This document shows, one piece after another, positions 33,250-44,634 of a stretch of DNA of 64,000 bases. This DNA comes from Eublepharis macularius (taxonomy: Eukaryota; Chordata; Lepidosauria; Squamata; Eublepharidae), in contig NC_072801.1 of NCBI RefSeq assembly GCF_028583425.1, positions 58,109,766 to 58,173,765 of the forward strand, written 5' to 3'. Under the pieces are notes generated by a model that was not told where the DNA came from, ran no database searches, and saw only the letters and a program-made list of their open reading frames with translations. The translations under genes and the position numbers were made by a program. Position 1 is the first letter of the stretch, and each line of letters starts with the position of its first letter.

Positions 33250-34310
33250 CTTGTTTTGTTCTCCACGTACCTTAAATAATCAGGATTTTCAAGGGAGGGC
33301 GCTGTTGTCATCGGTGGCATCATCAGTGAAGTCGCAGCACCCGCTTTTTATTTTTTGAACATGCTTATATAGATAGATAGATCAATATAAGGGCTGAATT
33401 TTCAAAAAGACTGAATATGAATACATGGAGAAGTCTTTGCATGGGGAAGCCTGAAAGGAAAGAGGCTCCACCATCCACACCTAAGTCCATCCTCCCACCC
33501 AATCCAAACCAGAGAGCTCTGTCTGGGCTGACCCAGAGCCAGGGGGCAGAGGCTGACACCCATGGGGCAAACTGACCTCTGTTGGGACGGGGCCCACACC
33601 AGCAGTGGCTATGTGCTTTTCAGGCAGCACTGCTTTTTCTGAGGCCAAAAGTGGTCACCCCCCCTACCCCCAGGCCACCAGGGCTTTTGCCAGTTCTCTG
33701 TATTCCCAGCTTTTAAAAAAAAATAAAGTCCCATGCAGAGATATGCCTTTTTCCTTATATCTCCACAAAGGAAAGGGCTAACTTTTAAAAAATGAAAGCT
33801 TGGAATTCAGAGAACCTGGTGCACCTGTTATTATAATGGTAGGTGGAAGTGGGTGGGAAACAAACAAAATCGAAAGAAATGTTTGAGGAAAAAAATAAAC
33901 CCAAACTCGACTTTCAGAAAAAAGGTGGAGTAAAAGTGGTCTAAAAAAAACTGGAAAAAACCCAAGGGAAAACTAAAGACAAAAAAAAATGCGTGTAGAA
34001 ATCAAGGGATGTCAAAGCAGCATGGGCCAGAGCCGAAGGAAAAAACCTATGCGGAAAACCCCTAACTTTGATCTCTGAAAAAATTCCACAACTACTTGGC
34101 CTTGCTATCTGAAGTGTGGGACTAGGGAGGGGCAGCAGAGACGTTCTCCATCCTTGGAGCACAATAGCTCCCAAGTGCAAAGTTGTGAAAACTAAAGGTA
34201 AACTAAAGGCAAAAAAATGCATGTTGAACTCAAGGAATAAATCGAAGCAATATGGGGCCAGAACCAATGAGAAAAAACGATGTGAACCCCCCCCCCCCGA
34301 TCCTAATCTG
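33250..34310 (+). repeat. Unclassified ~1-kb repeat, copy 1 of an inverted pair
   Basis: It matches the reverse complement of about 41200-42215 over most of its length. Shared landmarks include ATCAGGATTTTCAAGGGAG, GCAGTGGCTATGTG, ACCAGGGCTTTT and AATTCAGAGAACCTG. Its centre also folds back on itself around 33760. No coding capacity and no assigned family. Confidence 0.75.
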
Positions 34311-34934
34311 ACACTCCAACCACTATAGCCATACCAGCTCTCAGATTAACAAACACTTTCTCCTTCAAAAGTGTAAACTGAGGGCCAAATTTCACATTAT
34401 GTGTGATCCAGCCCACCTTGCACCCAGACCCTGGGGCACAGGCCATGCAGTCTTCCTCCGGTACCAGTCTTGCCGACTCGCTGTTATTGGATCTGCTTGG
34501 GCAGCCTTCCATCCCTGTGTAGGAGATCCATATTCGATCTCTGGATGCTTTCTTTAACATTAAAAGGTAACTGGACTATGTCTTTGAGGGAGAACAGCGT
34601 AACTCCTCTCCACAGATACCATTTCTCCGCTAGAAACCACCCCCCAACCCAAGCTGCTATTAGCCACAGTAAGGGAAAATTACAGAGGGGATATTAGGGA
34701 GGAAATCAAGTAAGTAAGGAACGTGAAAGTAAAAGAGAAGGTACAGCCAGGAATAGTCTGTAGATCAGTCCTACGTGCCACATGCAGGCAGATGCATGGT
34801 TTTCTGTAGACCTGGCATACATATTTCATACTGTTGCAAAAATTCCCAGTAAACAGAGTTATACCCTTCAAAGTCCATTGAAGTCAATGGGCTCAGAAGG
34901 GTACAACTCTGCTTATAATAGTTTCAGGTAGTTC

Positions 34935-35010
34935 TATATTTGAAGAAGGGAGCTTTGACTCTCAAAAGCTTATACTGTGAAAAATACTGTTGAGTCTCTA
35001 AGACTAGACT
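34935..35010 (+). repeat. Fragment of the 'gactctcaaaagctta' interspersed repeat
   Basis: GAAGGGAGCTTTGACTCTCA and AAAGCTTATACTG relate it to 14340-14410 and 50930-50980. Confidence 0.6.
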
Positions 35011-35440
35011 TAAATTTATTTATTTATTTATTTATATTCTGCCTTTCTCACTGAGACTCAAGGCAGATTACATAGGCCGTTTCCAGACGGCTTACCTGCA
35101 GCCGCTCCATGCCGCAACATCGCGGATCGTGCTGGGGAAAACGCGAAATATCGCGTTTTCTCGCGCGAGTTTTGCGCGACGTCGCGCAAAACTCGCGCGA
35201 GAAAACGCGATATTTCGCGTTTTCCCCGGCAAGATCCGCGACGTTGCGGCATGGAGCGGCTGCAGGTAAGCCGTCTGGAAACGGCCATTGTGTGAGATTA
35301 GTACAAGGGCAGGCATTTCTATACAGTGTCAAGAACATTTCCATAAACAATGTCATGGGGTAAAAGAATATAAATTTACAAAGATGTAGTACTAGCAAGG
35401 ATCCAGTATGGGGTTGAGGAATTGCTGAAACAGAAATAAT
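35008..35440 (-). repeat. LINE 3' tail split by a palindromic element
   Basis: Read in reverse, the tail CCTTGAGTCTCAGTGAGAAAG with TAAATAAATA (35008-35074) and the upstream part (35287-35440) belong to the LINE 3' end seen at 26880 and 55400. The 212-bp palindrome sits between the two parts. Confidence 0.6.
35075..35286. mobile_element. Near-perfect 212-bp CpG-rich palindrome (foldback MITE)
   Basis: The left arm GGCCGTTTCCAGACGGC... and the right arm ...GCCGTCTGGAAACGGCC are reverse complements over 106 bp each with only 3 mismatches. The centre is GCGCGACGTCGCGC with no loop. The arms carry many CpG (TCGCGCGAG, AACGCGATATTTCGCG), unusual in vertebrate DNA where methylated CpG decays. It interrupts a LINE tail, so it inserted later. 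The flanks ATTACATA and ATTGTGTG differ only by transitions, but I do not count this as a proven target duplication. Confidence 0.85.
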
Positions 35441-35579
35441 CAATTCTAGGACTTACACTGAACAACATAAAGCAGAGGTAGGACATTTAAAAGCAATAGA
35501 TAATATGTAAGGCAAAATAATGGTGAAATCTATGGTTTCTAACTAATTTGGGATCCCTTTCCTACAATGCTACCCTCTT

Positions 35580-36010
35580 AGCTGAGAAAAAAGGCCTTTT
35601 TGAATAATTCAGTTTTGCATTGTTTGTGGAAAGCCAGAAGGGTGGGGGCTCTCCTGACCTCCTCAGGCAGGTAATTTCACAGGATATGGGCCACCACAGA
35701 GAAAGCTTATATATGGCCTGCTGTTGACTTCACCCGTGTGCAGGCTGGCACCTGCAAGAAATCCTGTTCAGATGAGCGGAGCTACCGTGGAGGAACATTG
35801 GGAGAGAGGCAGTCCCATATGCATGCTGGATGAAGGCCACGAAGGGCTTTGTATGTAATAACCATTACCTTGAACTGAGCACAGTAACTGATAGGTAGCC
35901 AATGGAGTGACTGTAGGATGGGAGTGATGTTCAAGCTCCAGCACTCCTGATAATAGTTGAGCCGCAGCATTTTGCACCAATTGGAGTCTCCTAGTTAACT
36001 TAGATGGGAG
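35580..36010 (-). mobile_element. L2/CR1-type LINE, 3' RT-end remnant
   Basis: On the minus strand it encodes pieces typical of the C-terminus of L2-like reverse transcriptases (SLHWLPISYCAQFKVMVITY, then YKALRGLHPACIWDCLS), followed by a CSFCNEV-like region with GGPYPVKLPA-type codons. The frame is shifted at least once. The catalytic part is missing. Confidence 0.75.
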
Positions 36011-36264
36011 ACCAATGTATAATCCAACTGTTCGGCTTACAATTACACTGGTAAATTGCTACGTGCAAAATGGTTTGCAACTAAAGACACAGCCTTTTAG
36101 GTGCAAGATTTCCGTATTGTTTGCAATGGTTATGTCAAGCAACAATTCAACAGAAGCCCTTTTCCCAGGCAAAGGGATACAACTTTCACATTTGATGTAT
36201 GAATCTCTTTCCTGCCAAAAGGGGCAACAGAATAGTGCCTCACTTCAGAGTGGTGAACAAAGTC

Positions 36265-36410
36265 AGTGTTATTATCATCCCCACAATACCACTGTGGAGC
36301 TGGGGTTGAAAGGTGTGGTTTATCCAAAGCTGAGCAGTAGTGGGATTTGAACCAGCAGACTGCTGGTTTGCAGACCAACCACTTAACCACTATGCTACAG
36401 CAGCTCTCAA
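36265..36410 (-). repeat. MIR/tRNA-type SINE fragment
   Basis: In reverse it reads TAGCATAGTGGTTAAGTGGT-like box A text and GGTTCAAATCCCACTAC as box B. It lies beyond the probable APOBR 3' end or within its 3' UTR flank. Confidence 0.6.
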
Positions 36411-36512
36411 CATAGCTACTCAAATTGGTCCCTAAACAACATGATCATCAAAACACTATGCTACAGTAGAACAGTTTTTCAAAACACCTCACAGTACATG
36501 TGACAGAACCAT

Positions 36513-36518
36513 TTTATT
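36513..36518 (-). promoter_or_regulatory. Candidate APOBR poly(A) signal
   Basis: AATAAA on the minus strand lies about 830 nt past the APOBR stop codon. Other weaker signals could be used. Confidence 0.4.
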
Positions 36519-37345
36519 AGACCAAATAATATTACAAATGTACAAACTTCCTCAGTACAGACTGGCCTCTCAAGTGAGGTGGACAGAAGACAAATCCTTC
36601 TGGACATCCCATTAAATCTTTGTGTGAGTATACACACATGAACATCTTATAAATAAGCTCAAGGGTCTAGTTCCATTTCCCATCTCCAGCCAGGTGCCAG
36701 AAAATCCTTTCCCCAACCACATTTTAACCCCTCACAGGGATTTTCTCCTTTGTGTAACCAGTTCTGACTGCCATAGTCTTCCAGCTACTGTCTTGGCTGA
36801 GCTGCTGTTCCCAGTTCCTTGCTGGTGTTCAGGACAGGGACTAGAAGAAAATAGCCAGGACAATATGCCTGATAGCAACTTCCCTGCATAGATATAGCTG
36901 CTAGGTCTGGCGAAGCATTGTAGGGACCAGAACTGGAAAGGCACAGGCAAATGGAGCAAAGGATAAGGAACTCTTTTTCCAAGATTCTCCAATACAGGAG
37001 GATGAAAAATATAATAAAGAAATTCTGCAACATGTAAAAAGACTCAAGCAAGGAACCACAAGGCCCTTGGAAGATGGGTAGTAAGCAGACACCTGCACAG
37101 CTAAACAGTTCCACTGTCTCATTCAGGTGAGAGCAGCTTGAACACACACACTTTTCCCTTGCATTTTCTTTTCTATTTTCACACAATTCTTATTCCTTTG
37201 CTCTGGAAAACTTAACATAACACATGTTTCTGTGTCCTGTAGCTCTCCGTTTTGGTTCCTGCAATTCCTGGGCATAGCGGCTGGGTCTGGGTGCAATGAA
37301 GAGTTTGCAGATCCTTTACCCCACAAACTCTTCTGATTTGTGAGG

Positions 37346-40300
37346 TTACTTGGGCCTGCGCAGGCGCATCTGCAGTTCAGCCATCATGTTGGGGTGCACA
37401 GGACCAAACCTGGGAAGTCAAAGAGAATGGGAAAAGTGAGATGAAACTCAGAAGTCTTAGGCCCTAACTTTCAATAATTCTGGCTCTACCTCCACTGAGA
37501 GTGGTGTTGCCACTTTGGGCCTCATTTGGAATAAAATAGGGTTATAATATAAGCCTTTTAAATCAAGAAATATGGGGTATTCATATTTACCCAGCATGCC
37601 TCAGGTTTGGCCTGCTCAATGCCGGTGGTTGAAATGGAGGGTTCTCCACTATGCCTGTCTCCAGCGGTGGGGTCTGCATGGGTGGCCTTGGTCTCTTCAA
37701 GCTGGGTGCCCGCCGGATGGAACTTTTACGACGGAGCAGCACCCGTTGCTTCTGGGCGCTTGTGTCGAGGGATTGGACCTAAGGAGCATAAATGGGTTAG
37801 AGAAACCCTAGAGTCCCATTTCCCATCATTCCTCACTCCTCCCTTTCGGTCATGCTTACCTCAGCTGGAAAGGTTCCAGCCCCAGCAAGGCAACATGCAT
37901 CAAGAGGGGCATTGCACCCCATCGGTTCAGGCAGCAGGTTCTTCTTGGTTCCTTCTGGCTCCTGCCCTTCGACTTCCGGGTCTTCCCGCCCTGCTGCTAC
38001 TACCTCTTCTTCAAGAGCTGTAGTTTCTAACAAGGTCTCATCCGTCTGCTGTTCCGTCTCCAGCGTTGCTTCTACCATTTGCAACTCCCACTTTTCCTCT
38101 TCAGTCTCCACCTCAATTCTCACAAGTCCCTCGAGCTCCCCATGCTGGCGTTCCTCCCTCTCTCCAGCCACTTCCAGCCCTTGCTGCTGACTGTTCCCTT
38201 TCCCTGGATGCTGTTCCAAAGTCTCTTCCAGCTCCCAATGAAGCTTCCTCCTTACCTCTGCTTCTGCTTGCTGATCTGCATCATCTGGCACAGCTTGCAG
38301 AGCCCCTTCAGCTTCCATATCTGGCTCCCCCTGCTTGTAGTTTTCGGCCTCTGCCCCTCCTGCAAGTTGCCCCTCAGCCTCCAACCACTGGGCCTCCACC
38401 ATCTTGGCCACTTCCTCTTGAAATTTCCCAGACCACGCTCTTCCATCTCCCCTCTGTTCTTCCACCACAGACTCTTCCGCAACTGTTGCCACTCGCTCAT
38501 CTCCCTCGTTCTCCTCCTGCTCCCTCCACCGAGTCCTCTCATTCCCCACAGATCCTTCTAGCTGGTGCCCCTCTGTCTCAGCCCCTTCCAGCCTCTGTCT
38601 GTCTCTTTTCTCTGCAACTCCTTTTGGATCTTCATCCCGCACTCCCAAAGTCCCAGTTTCTTTTGGCTCCCACTGAAGGCTGTCTCTGGACTCTGCTTTT
38701 CCTCCTCGCCCTCCCTGCTGTTCTCCTCCAGTCTCTGCACCGTTGGGCACTGCTTTCTGAACTCCTTCATTTCCTGCATCAATATCTGGCTCCTTCTTCT
38801 GATTGTCTTCCATCTTTATCCCTCCTATAAGCTGCCTGTCAGCCTCTGGTTGCTGGCTTTCTGCCATCTTGGCCACCCCCTGTTGAAATTCTCCTGTCTG
38901 TGCTGCTCCATCCAATCCCCTCTGCTCTTCCTCCTCAGATTCTGCCCCACCTGGTGCCTTTTGCTCATCTCCCTCTGTCTCCTCTTCCTCCTTCTGCCAA
39001 AGTCTCTCAGCCTTTCCTGACCCTCCTAATTCCTTCTGTTCTTGCCCCCCGGCCACTGGCTTCTCTGGTTTCCAATCCTTCATGTCTGCCATTTCTTCTA
39101 GAAAATCATGCCGAACAACCCCCATCCTGGCTCTTCCCTCTGGTTCCCAATGATGGAGCCCTCTAGGTACTGAGGTACCTTCCAAGTCTCTCTGCTGGAT
39201 GCTTCCAGTTCTCATGGATCTTGGCTTTGGGATATCAGCCAGGAAATTAGCTGGCTCTGTGAGGAGAAATGGGAAGAGAAAAGTAAAATAGGTTTTGGTC
39301 TCCTCATCTCCTTTCCCTCCACATTTGAATATCCCAGAACCTGAAGATCTGGGTTTCTCCCCTACTCCATTAAACATTTTTCTCCTTCTCCATGAAACTG
39401 AAATTAAGGATACAAGCTCCTTTCCTCCATTTTCAACCAGTATATTTTTCTCTCCCAGTCCTTAGACTAAGCCAGTTTATCAGGGGTTTCAGCCTCTGAA
39501 CATTATTCAAGCTGCAGGAATTGTCCCTGGCATGTAGGAATAAAACCATCCCAGATGGAGACATTCTTGTGCAGAGTGTATTATCCTCACCACTGAATAA
39601 CTACAGAAATTCCCTGCAAATCAGGAGGTAGTGTTCCAGTTGAAAACAAACCAGTGAGCAATCTATGGAATCATCCATCATCCCCTATAGTGTGACTTCA
39701 GCACATTCTAGAATTTTCCATCACCTGAGAGCCTCCGGCCAACATCTTCTTTCCCCTCGTATTTGCAGGGCAGTTTGGAAGGTCTGAGACTGGGTTCTGT
39801 CACCTGAGCACAACTAAAGGTTTTTTCCGATGTTTCCTGGATCTCCCAGTTGGGTGAGATTATCTGGAAAAGAAGGGCCTTCGTCAAGTCAGAGGTGGAG
39901 CACAAGTAGATCTTGCACTACCTCTTCCCCCCAGCACCTACCTCTGCAATGGGTGGACCTTCAAAGGCCTTTAGATTGCCTGTCGGAGAAATATCCCTGC
40001 AAAAAAGAGGTAGAAAAGAGAAAGGATGACACCAGCTACAGCTGAAATTCTGACAGAGACATCTGTGCCCCTGGGCCACAGGAAACCTTCCAGGCTAATC
40101 AGTTAATGTCGGCTGCAGAACTTTGTTACCCATAGCGTGCCGCTTCCACTTCATGTTCATGGTGGCTTCTATGAGGCACCGTTTCCCCAGTGCTTCCTGA
40201 TGGTTCTGCCCCCGGATGAGCTTCATCTCCAAGGAGATAGGTGGTGAAGGTGGAAATGTAATCCTGACGATGGAAGGAGGAAGTAAAACAGTAAGTACAG

Positions 40301-40450
40301 ACCATCTAGTTGGATAGCCAGACAACCCGTTCTAAAAAAACCCAAACAAAAAAACTTGGGAGTCCTGGATCCCATTCAAGCTTGGTTGATGGTGGGGTGT
40401 CTCACCACAGTTTGTTGCAGAGTCCCCAGCAGCCGTTGAAAGAGATCCAT
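37346..40450 (-). CDS. APOBR: Apolipoprotein B receptor
   Basis: Seven coding exons in transcript order: 40450-40406, 40263-40130, 39996-39942, 39863-39725, 39256-37860, 37778-37591, 37409-37346. All boundaries are GT-AG and phases close to 673 residues (human is longer, about 1090). APOBR is a macrophage receptor for apoB48 remnant lipoproteins. The N-terminus MDLFQRLLGTLQQTV then DYISTFTTYLLGDEA matches human MDFLRLYLPGLHQAL and FVSYLLGDAV. The large fifth exon (465 aa) is Glu/Gly-rich, as in the family, and contains two ~155-residue repeats. The C-terminus GFGPVHPNMMAELQMRLRRP matches human GFGLAHPGMMQELQARLGRP, and exon 6 carries the basic QRVLLRRKSSIRRAPS block. It lies tail to tail with IL27 and before CLN3, as in human. 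No membrane segment is visible, as in the human protein. Confidence 0.92.
38259..38924 (-). repeat. Two ~155-aa tandem repeats within APOBR exon 5
   Basis: GEFQQGVAKMAESQQPEADR recurs as GKFQEEVAKMVEAQWLEAEG about 155 residues later. Flanking similarity includes EEQRGLDGA/EEQRGDGRA, KKEPDIDAG/QGEPDMEAE and QKAVPNGA/LQAVPDDA. This differs from the short EEAxTASGG-type repeats of human APOBR. Confidence 0.75.
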
Positions 40451-41199
40451 CGGTCGTCTGGGTCAGGTAGAGAGGAATGGCTTCCTCTTTCTCCTCAGGG
40501 AGGGAAGTAAATGCTGCAAAAGCTGGTGACCACATCCTCTGCCTTGCTCTCTCTGCCTCGGACAGTTAAAGCTGAGGTTTTTGCATCACTGAGCATGCAA
40601 TGACAACAACAACAACAAAAAACACAAAGACCTGGGAGGAGCAAACATGTGGGCAGTCGGTAGCAACTCCTGGTCTAGGGTGTGTGTTTAAACTCCCCTG
40701 AGAAATTTTCCTAGTCATCAAAACTATTTATGCTTCCCTCAATGTAACTCAAATGCTTTATCCATCTAGAACCTCCAAATTTGCCTCAGGCCAAATTTGG
40801 TAGTCATTCTTCCTCTACCTCTTGCTGGCCTGTGATAAATGTATACCGAGAACCCTGTCACGTTTTGCCACATGAGAGGACACTGCCACAGAGAAGCCAC
40901 AGCAAACATTGGGATGTAACGCAGAAGAAAACTCAGAACTGTTGCCAGCTTAACTCAGCTTAATTGTTGCTACAATATGAAAAGAGCTACTGGATGCAGA
41001 TTAATCATCTTGTGTTTCCTGGGAGGAACTAGCTCAGAGCAACACCCATTTCCTCTGGATTTGGAGGACAGCAGCCACAAAGTCAGAAAGCTCTGTGAAA
41101 TCTGTATTCAAAATAAAATTTAAAGTTGTTTTGAAAAGAACAAAGGCTTTTGATACTTTAAGAGGAAGCTTCTTCATCAATCTACTCATTTTCAAACTC
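40451..41199. other. APOBR upstream region
   Basis: On the minus strand, purine-rich text before the start (GAGGAGAAAGAGGAAGCC) offers possible ETS/PU.1-type GGAA sites, which would suit a myeloid gene. No TATA box of good quality is seen. Otherwise nothing is recognised. Confidence 0.35.
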
Positions 41200-42215
41200 T
41201 GGGGTTTTCAACTCAGTTTTTTTCTGTCGGTTCTGACCCCATACTGCTTTGATTTATCCCCGGAGTTCTACATGCATTTTTTTGCCTTCAGTTTTTGCTT
41301 CAAGGGTTCTCCCCCCCCCCATTCTTTGGAGACCACCTTTACCCTGATCTTTTCCTGGAACTGCTGTTGAGTCAATGTTTTATTTGTGCATAAAGTTTCT
41401 TTTGGTTTTGTTTGTCTCACCTATTCCCCCCCCTCCTCCAACCCACTCTTTGATTATTGAACTTCATTGTCCAAAGACTCCTCCCCCCACCATCCTTTCT
41501 CTCCCCCTTCCTGGTTTTGTTTTGATATTTTTAATTGTCAAATTCATATTGATAGATCAAACTAATGTTGTAATAAAAGGTACAGCAGATTCTCTGAATT
41601 CCCAGCTTTCATTTAACAAAAGCCTCTAGTCCCTTCTTTTGCAGAGAAATGCCTTTTTTTCTTATATATCCATAAGAGAAGGAGCTAGAGCCTTACTTTT
41701 TTAAAAAAAATGAAAGCTGGCAATTCAGAGAACCTGCAGCACTTTCTATTACAAAGTTAGGCTGATTTATCAATATGAAATTGACAATTTTTTTAAATTG
41801 TAAAAGCCCTGGTGTCTCAGAGGAATTGAGGGTGGCCACTTCTGGCGCCTGAAAAAGCAAGTTTGGAGATCACATAGCCACTGCTACTCTGGGCTCTGTC
41901 CCTGCTAGTGCTAGCCTCCGCCTTGTGGCTCTGGGTCAGTCTGGACAGAACTCTCCAGTGTGGATCGGTGGTAAGTTAGGTAAGGGTGGGGGAGCTGCTC
42001 CCCTTTTAGGCTTCACCATGCCAAGACTTCCCCATATGTTCATTTTCAATTTTTTAAATAAAAAATCAGGCCTTATATCAATGTACCAATCTATTGATAT
42101 AAGCATGTGCAAATATTAAAAGGGGATCCTGTAATGTCATCAATAATACCACTGATGTCGACAGCACTCTCCCTTGAAAATCCTGATATTTAAGGCACGT
42201 GCAGAACAAAATAAA
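41200..42215 (-). repeat. Unclassified ~1-kb repeat, copy 2 of an inverted pair
   Basis: The reverse complement matches 33250-34310. Internally, 41536-41615 and 41688-41800 are inverted repeats of each other (GTCAAATTCATATTGATAGA against the complement of TTATCAATATGAAATTGAC), so the element is itself a foldback. Confidence 0.75.
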
Positions 42216-43434
42216 CCAACTCCACAACTGTAAAAACGCAAAGGGAGGGCAGACATACGTAAGAACCCAAATCAATTCCAGTGCTTGGGGACTGACTGCT
42301 AAGAAAATCAGAAATAAATTGAGTGTGCGGAAAACCCCTCCTACAAGATTACTTTCCTATGAGTACCAGGAAATTCTAGTGTCTGTGAAATGATATTACT
42401 ATTTTCAGTTGTACAGGTTGATTAGGTAGCAAGCAGGCAGGCTTGGTCTGCAAACTGTAATGATTCAGCCCCTGCTGCCCCATTCCAAACCAATGTTTAG
42501 CACAGTTTTGGGCTGCCACTAGGGACAAACTGCTTGCACATGGGGGGGTGGGTGCCTAGCATGAATAGTGGGAAGCCCCCACAGTGAACAGGAGCATCTA
42601 GATGATGTCATGCCCACCATGGGTACAACTTGTCTAGGTCCTCTTTTCCCAGTCTGGGAGCTAAAGAAAATGAAAAAGTTATTGTCTCTTACTTAAAGGA
42701 GAAACGGCAGAGTGGCTGCAGGCACAGCATCCATTGGAGATCCCCCCCACCCTGCCCTCCTCAGCCACTGTGCAGCAGCTTCCTGTCTGCTTTGGCATGC
42801 ATTACCACCACCCGCATGCCACAGAAAAGACAAAGAATTGCTCTAAAGGAGTGTTTTTGAATGATTTCAGGAATACTCAGATGGTTCAGCTCCCACAGTT
42901 CTGTCTCAGGCTGCTTCTCCACAGAGGATTTGCTTCACGCTCAGCAGGAGGTGCGTTTTAAAACAGCCACCCAACTTCATCCACTATTTGCCCACTTTCT
43001 GGGTTTCCCCCTGCTTTGGTCTGATCTTTCCCCCAAGCTGGTTTGAAACAATCTTTTTGGAAAGGTGGCAGTCAAAGCATTTTTGCCCATTTAGGCTTAC
43101 CGTTTCATTGCCACTGCTCAGCTGGCCAGTGAAGGTGGGGGTGAGCATGGCAGGGAATGGCGTCAGCATCCTGGTGCACTGACATCATGCCCTGTGCTCC
43201 TGGAACTGACGTCAGCACATCACCATGGAAGGGTGGGAAAACCCTGTGGTTTCCCCCAAATGCTAGAGCATGCCAGTGTCCCCTGGTGACAAGCTACTAT
43301 TCACTTCTGTGAGCACAGTAAGTGATGCTAGCACGTTGGGATGCTGATAATGTTCCCCTCCCCATTCCTGCCATTTTTTCTCCTTGCTGGCCAGCTGGGC
43401 TCCTCCGCAACCTGGTAAGTCCCACACACCCATC
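42216..43434. other. Intergenic DNA, mostly unassigned
   Basis: Contains the unnamed repeat shared with 24985-25160 (about 43150-43320). No exon is recognised. Confidence 0.45.
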
Positions 43435-43575
43435 TAGGGTTGCCAGCTCTGATATAATGCCATACAGTCCACACACCAAAACAGCCATTTTCTCCAGGGG
43501 AACTGATGTCTGTAGTCTGGAGATCAGTTGTAATTCCAGGAGATCTCCAGACCCCACCAGGATCTGGCAACCCTG
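43435..43575 (-). mobile_element. hAT-like MITE, family B, short copy
   Basis: TAGGGTTGCCAGCTC to GATCTGGCAACCCTG, with GGAGATCTCCAGACCCCACC inside, in reverse orientation. Confidence 0.72.
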
Positions 43576-43588
43576 TGCATACTGTGGG

Positions 43589-44065
43589 TAGGGTTGCCAG
43601 ATGGTTCCCCATCCCCCAAAATCTGGACACGGCCCCTGGTACTTACCCTTCCCCCCCCCCTTTTGTGCATGAGCACTGCTGGGTCAGCGTGATGATGTTA
43701 CTTTCGTGACGTCCTCTCTGGAGCGCAAGAGGCCGGCAGGCTGGCCGCTCCCTGGGTGCACACCGCGCAACAGGCCTGGCAGGTGAGTGGGCAGGCTGCT
43801 CCTCAAGTGCATGGCAGATTGGGTGGTCAGGCAAGCGGGGGCACACACGGCGCAGCAGAACGCCAGGAAGGTGGGTGGGCTGGCCACTCTGTGGGCAACA
43901 CAGCAAGCTGAGCGATTGGGCAAAGGGGGTGCATGCTGCACACCAGCAGGTCAGAAAGGCAAGTGGGTGTGTGCAGGTGTCCAGTATTTCAAATTTTTTT
44001 TCTCCTGGACAGTCTGAAAAAAAACCCAGACTGTCCAGGGGAAAACTGGATACCCGACAACCCTA
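43589..44065 (+). mobile_element. MITE-like repeat, family C
   Basis: Starts TAGGGTTGCCAGATGG and ends ACTGGATACCCGACAACCCTA; a foldback of CTGGACAGTCTG with CAGACTGTCCAG lies near the right end. Related to 15305-15855. Confidence 0.7.
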
Positions 44066-44122
44066 AACTAGAGTTGCCAGGCCTCCCGTTAGGGCTGGAG
44101 ACCTCCCGTCGGCAGCCCTAGG

Positions 44123-44340
44123 TAGGGTTGCCAGCCTCCAGGTAGCAGCTGGAGATCTCCCGGAATTACAACTGGTCTCCAGGCCACAGAGATCAGTTCA
44201 CCTGGAGAAAATGGCTTCTTTGGGGGTGGACTCTATGGAATTATGCCATGCTAAAGTCCTTTCCCTCCCTAAACTCCACTTTCTCCAGGTTTCACCCCCC
44301 AGATCTCCAGGAATTTCCCAACTTGGAGCTGGCAATCCTA
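44123..44340 (+). mobile_element. hAT MITE, family B, with perfect 8-bp target duplication
   Basis: The 218-bp element starts TAGGGTTGCCAGCCTCC and ends GCTGGCAATCCTA. It is flanked by GCCCTAGG on both sides (44115-44122 and 44341-44348), a perfect 8-bp duplication that assigns this squamate MITE family to the hAT superfamily. No coding capacity. Confidence 0.92.
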
Positions 44341-44489
44341 GCCCTAGGGGCAGCAGGAATTTTTTTTTAAGTGACATCAGCTGCATCACTATGTCACTTC
44401 CAGGGAAATCCCAGAAGAGACATAGGGTAGCTCTAGGAATCGCCAGAATTGAGTTACCATAATAACAACAGGTTGATTGGTTGACTGAC

Positions 44490-44634
44490 TCACTGGAGAA
44501 AAAGGCTGCTTGGGAAGCTGGAATCTATGGCATTAGACTCCACTGAAATTCTTCCCTTCCTTAAACTCCACCCTTCCTAGGCTCTACCCCCCACACTTCC
44601 AGGAATTTCCCAAATTGGCATTTGCAACCCTATT
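44490..44634 (+). mobile_element. hAT-like MITE, family B, 5'-truncated
   Basis: Begins in CACTGGAGAAAAAGGCTGCTT and ends GGCATTTGCAACCCTA; the left third is missing. Confidence 0.65.

Noticed and set aside
35048-35443. Overlapping open frames with near-identical proteins on both strands
   Set aside because: They are produced by the perfect palindrome at 35075-35286 and have no gene context.
38066-38830. Long + strand open frame (about 254 codons, Leu/Pro-rich)
   Set aside because: It is the antisense shadow of the Glu-rich APOBR exon 5; GAG/GAA codons read backwards give CTC/TTC.
43589-44065. Assigning family C to hAT as for families A and B
   Set aside because: The flanks ACTGTGGG and AACTAGAG do not match, so the target duplication is unproven.
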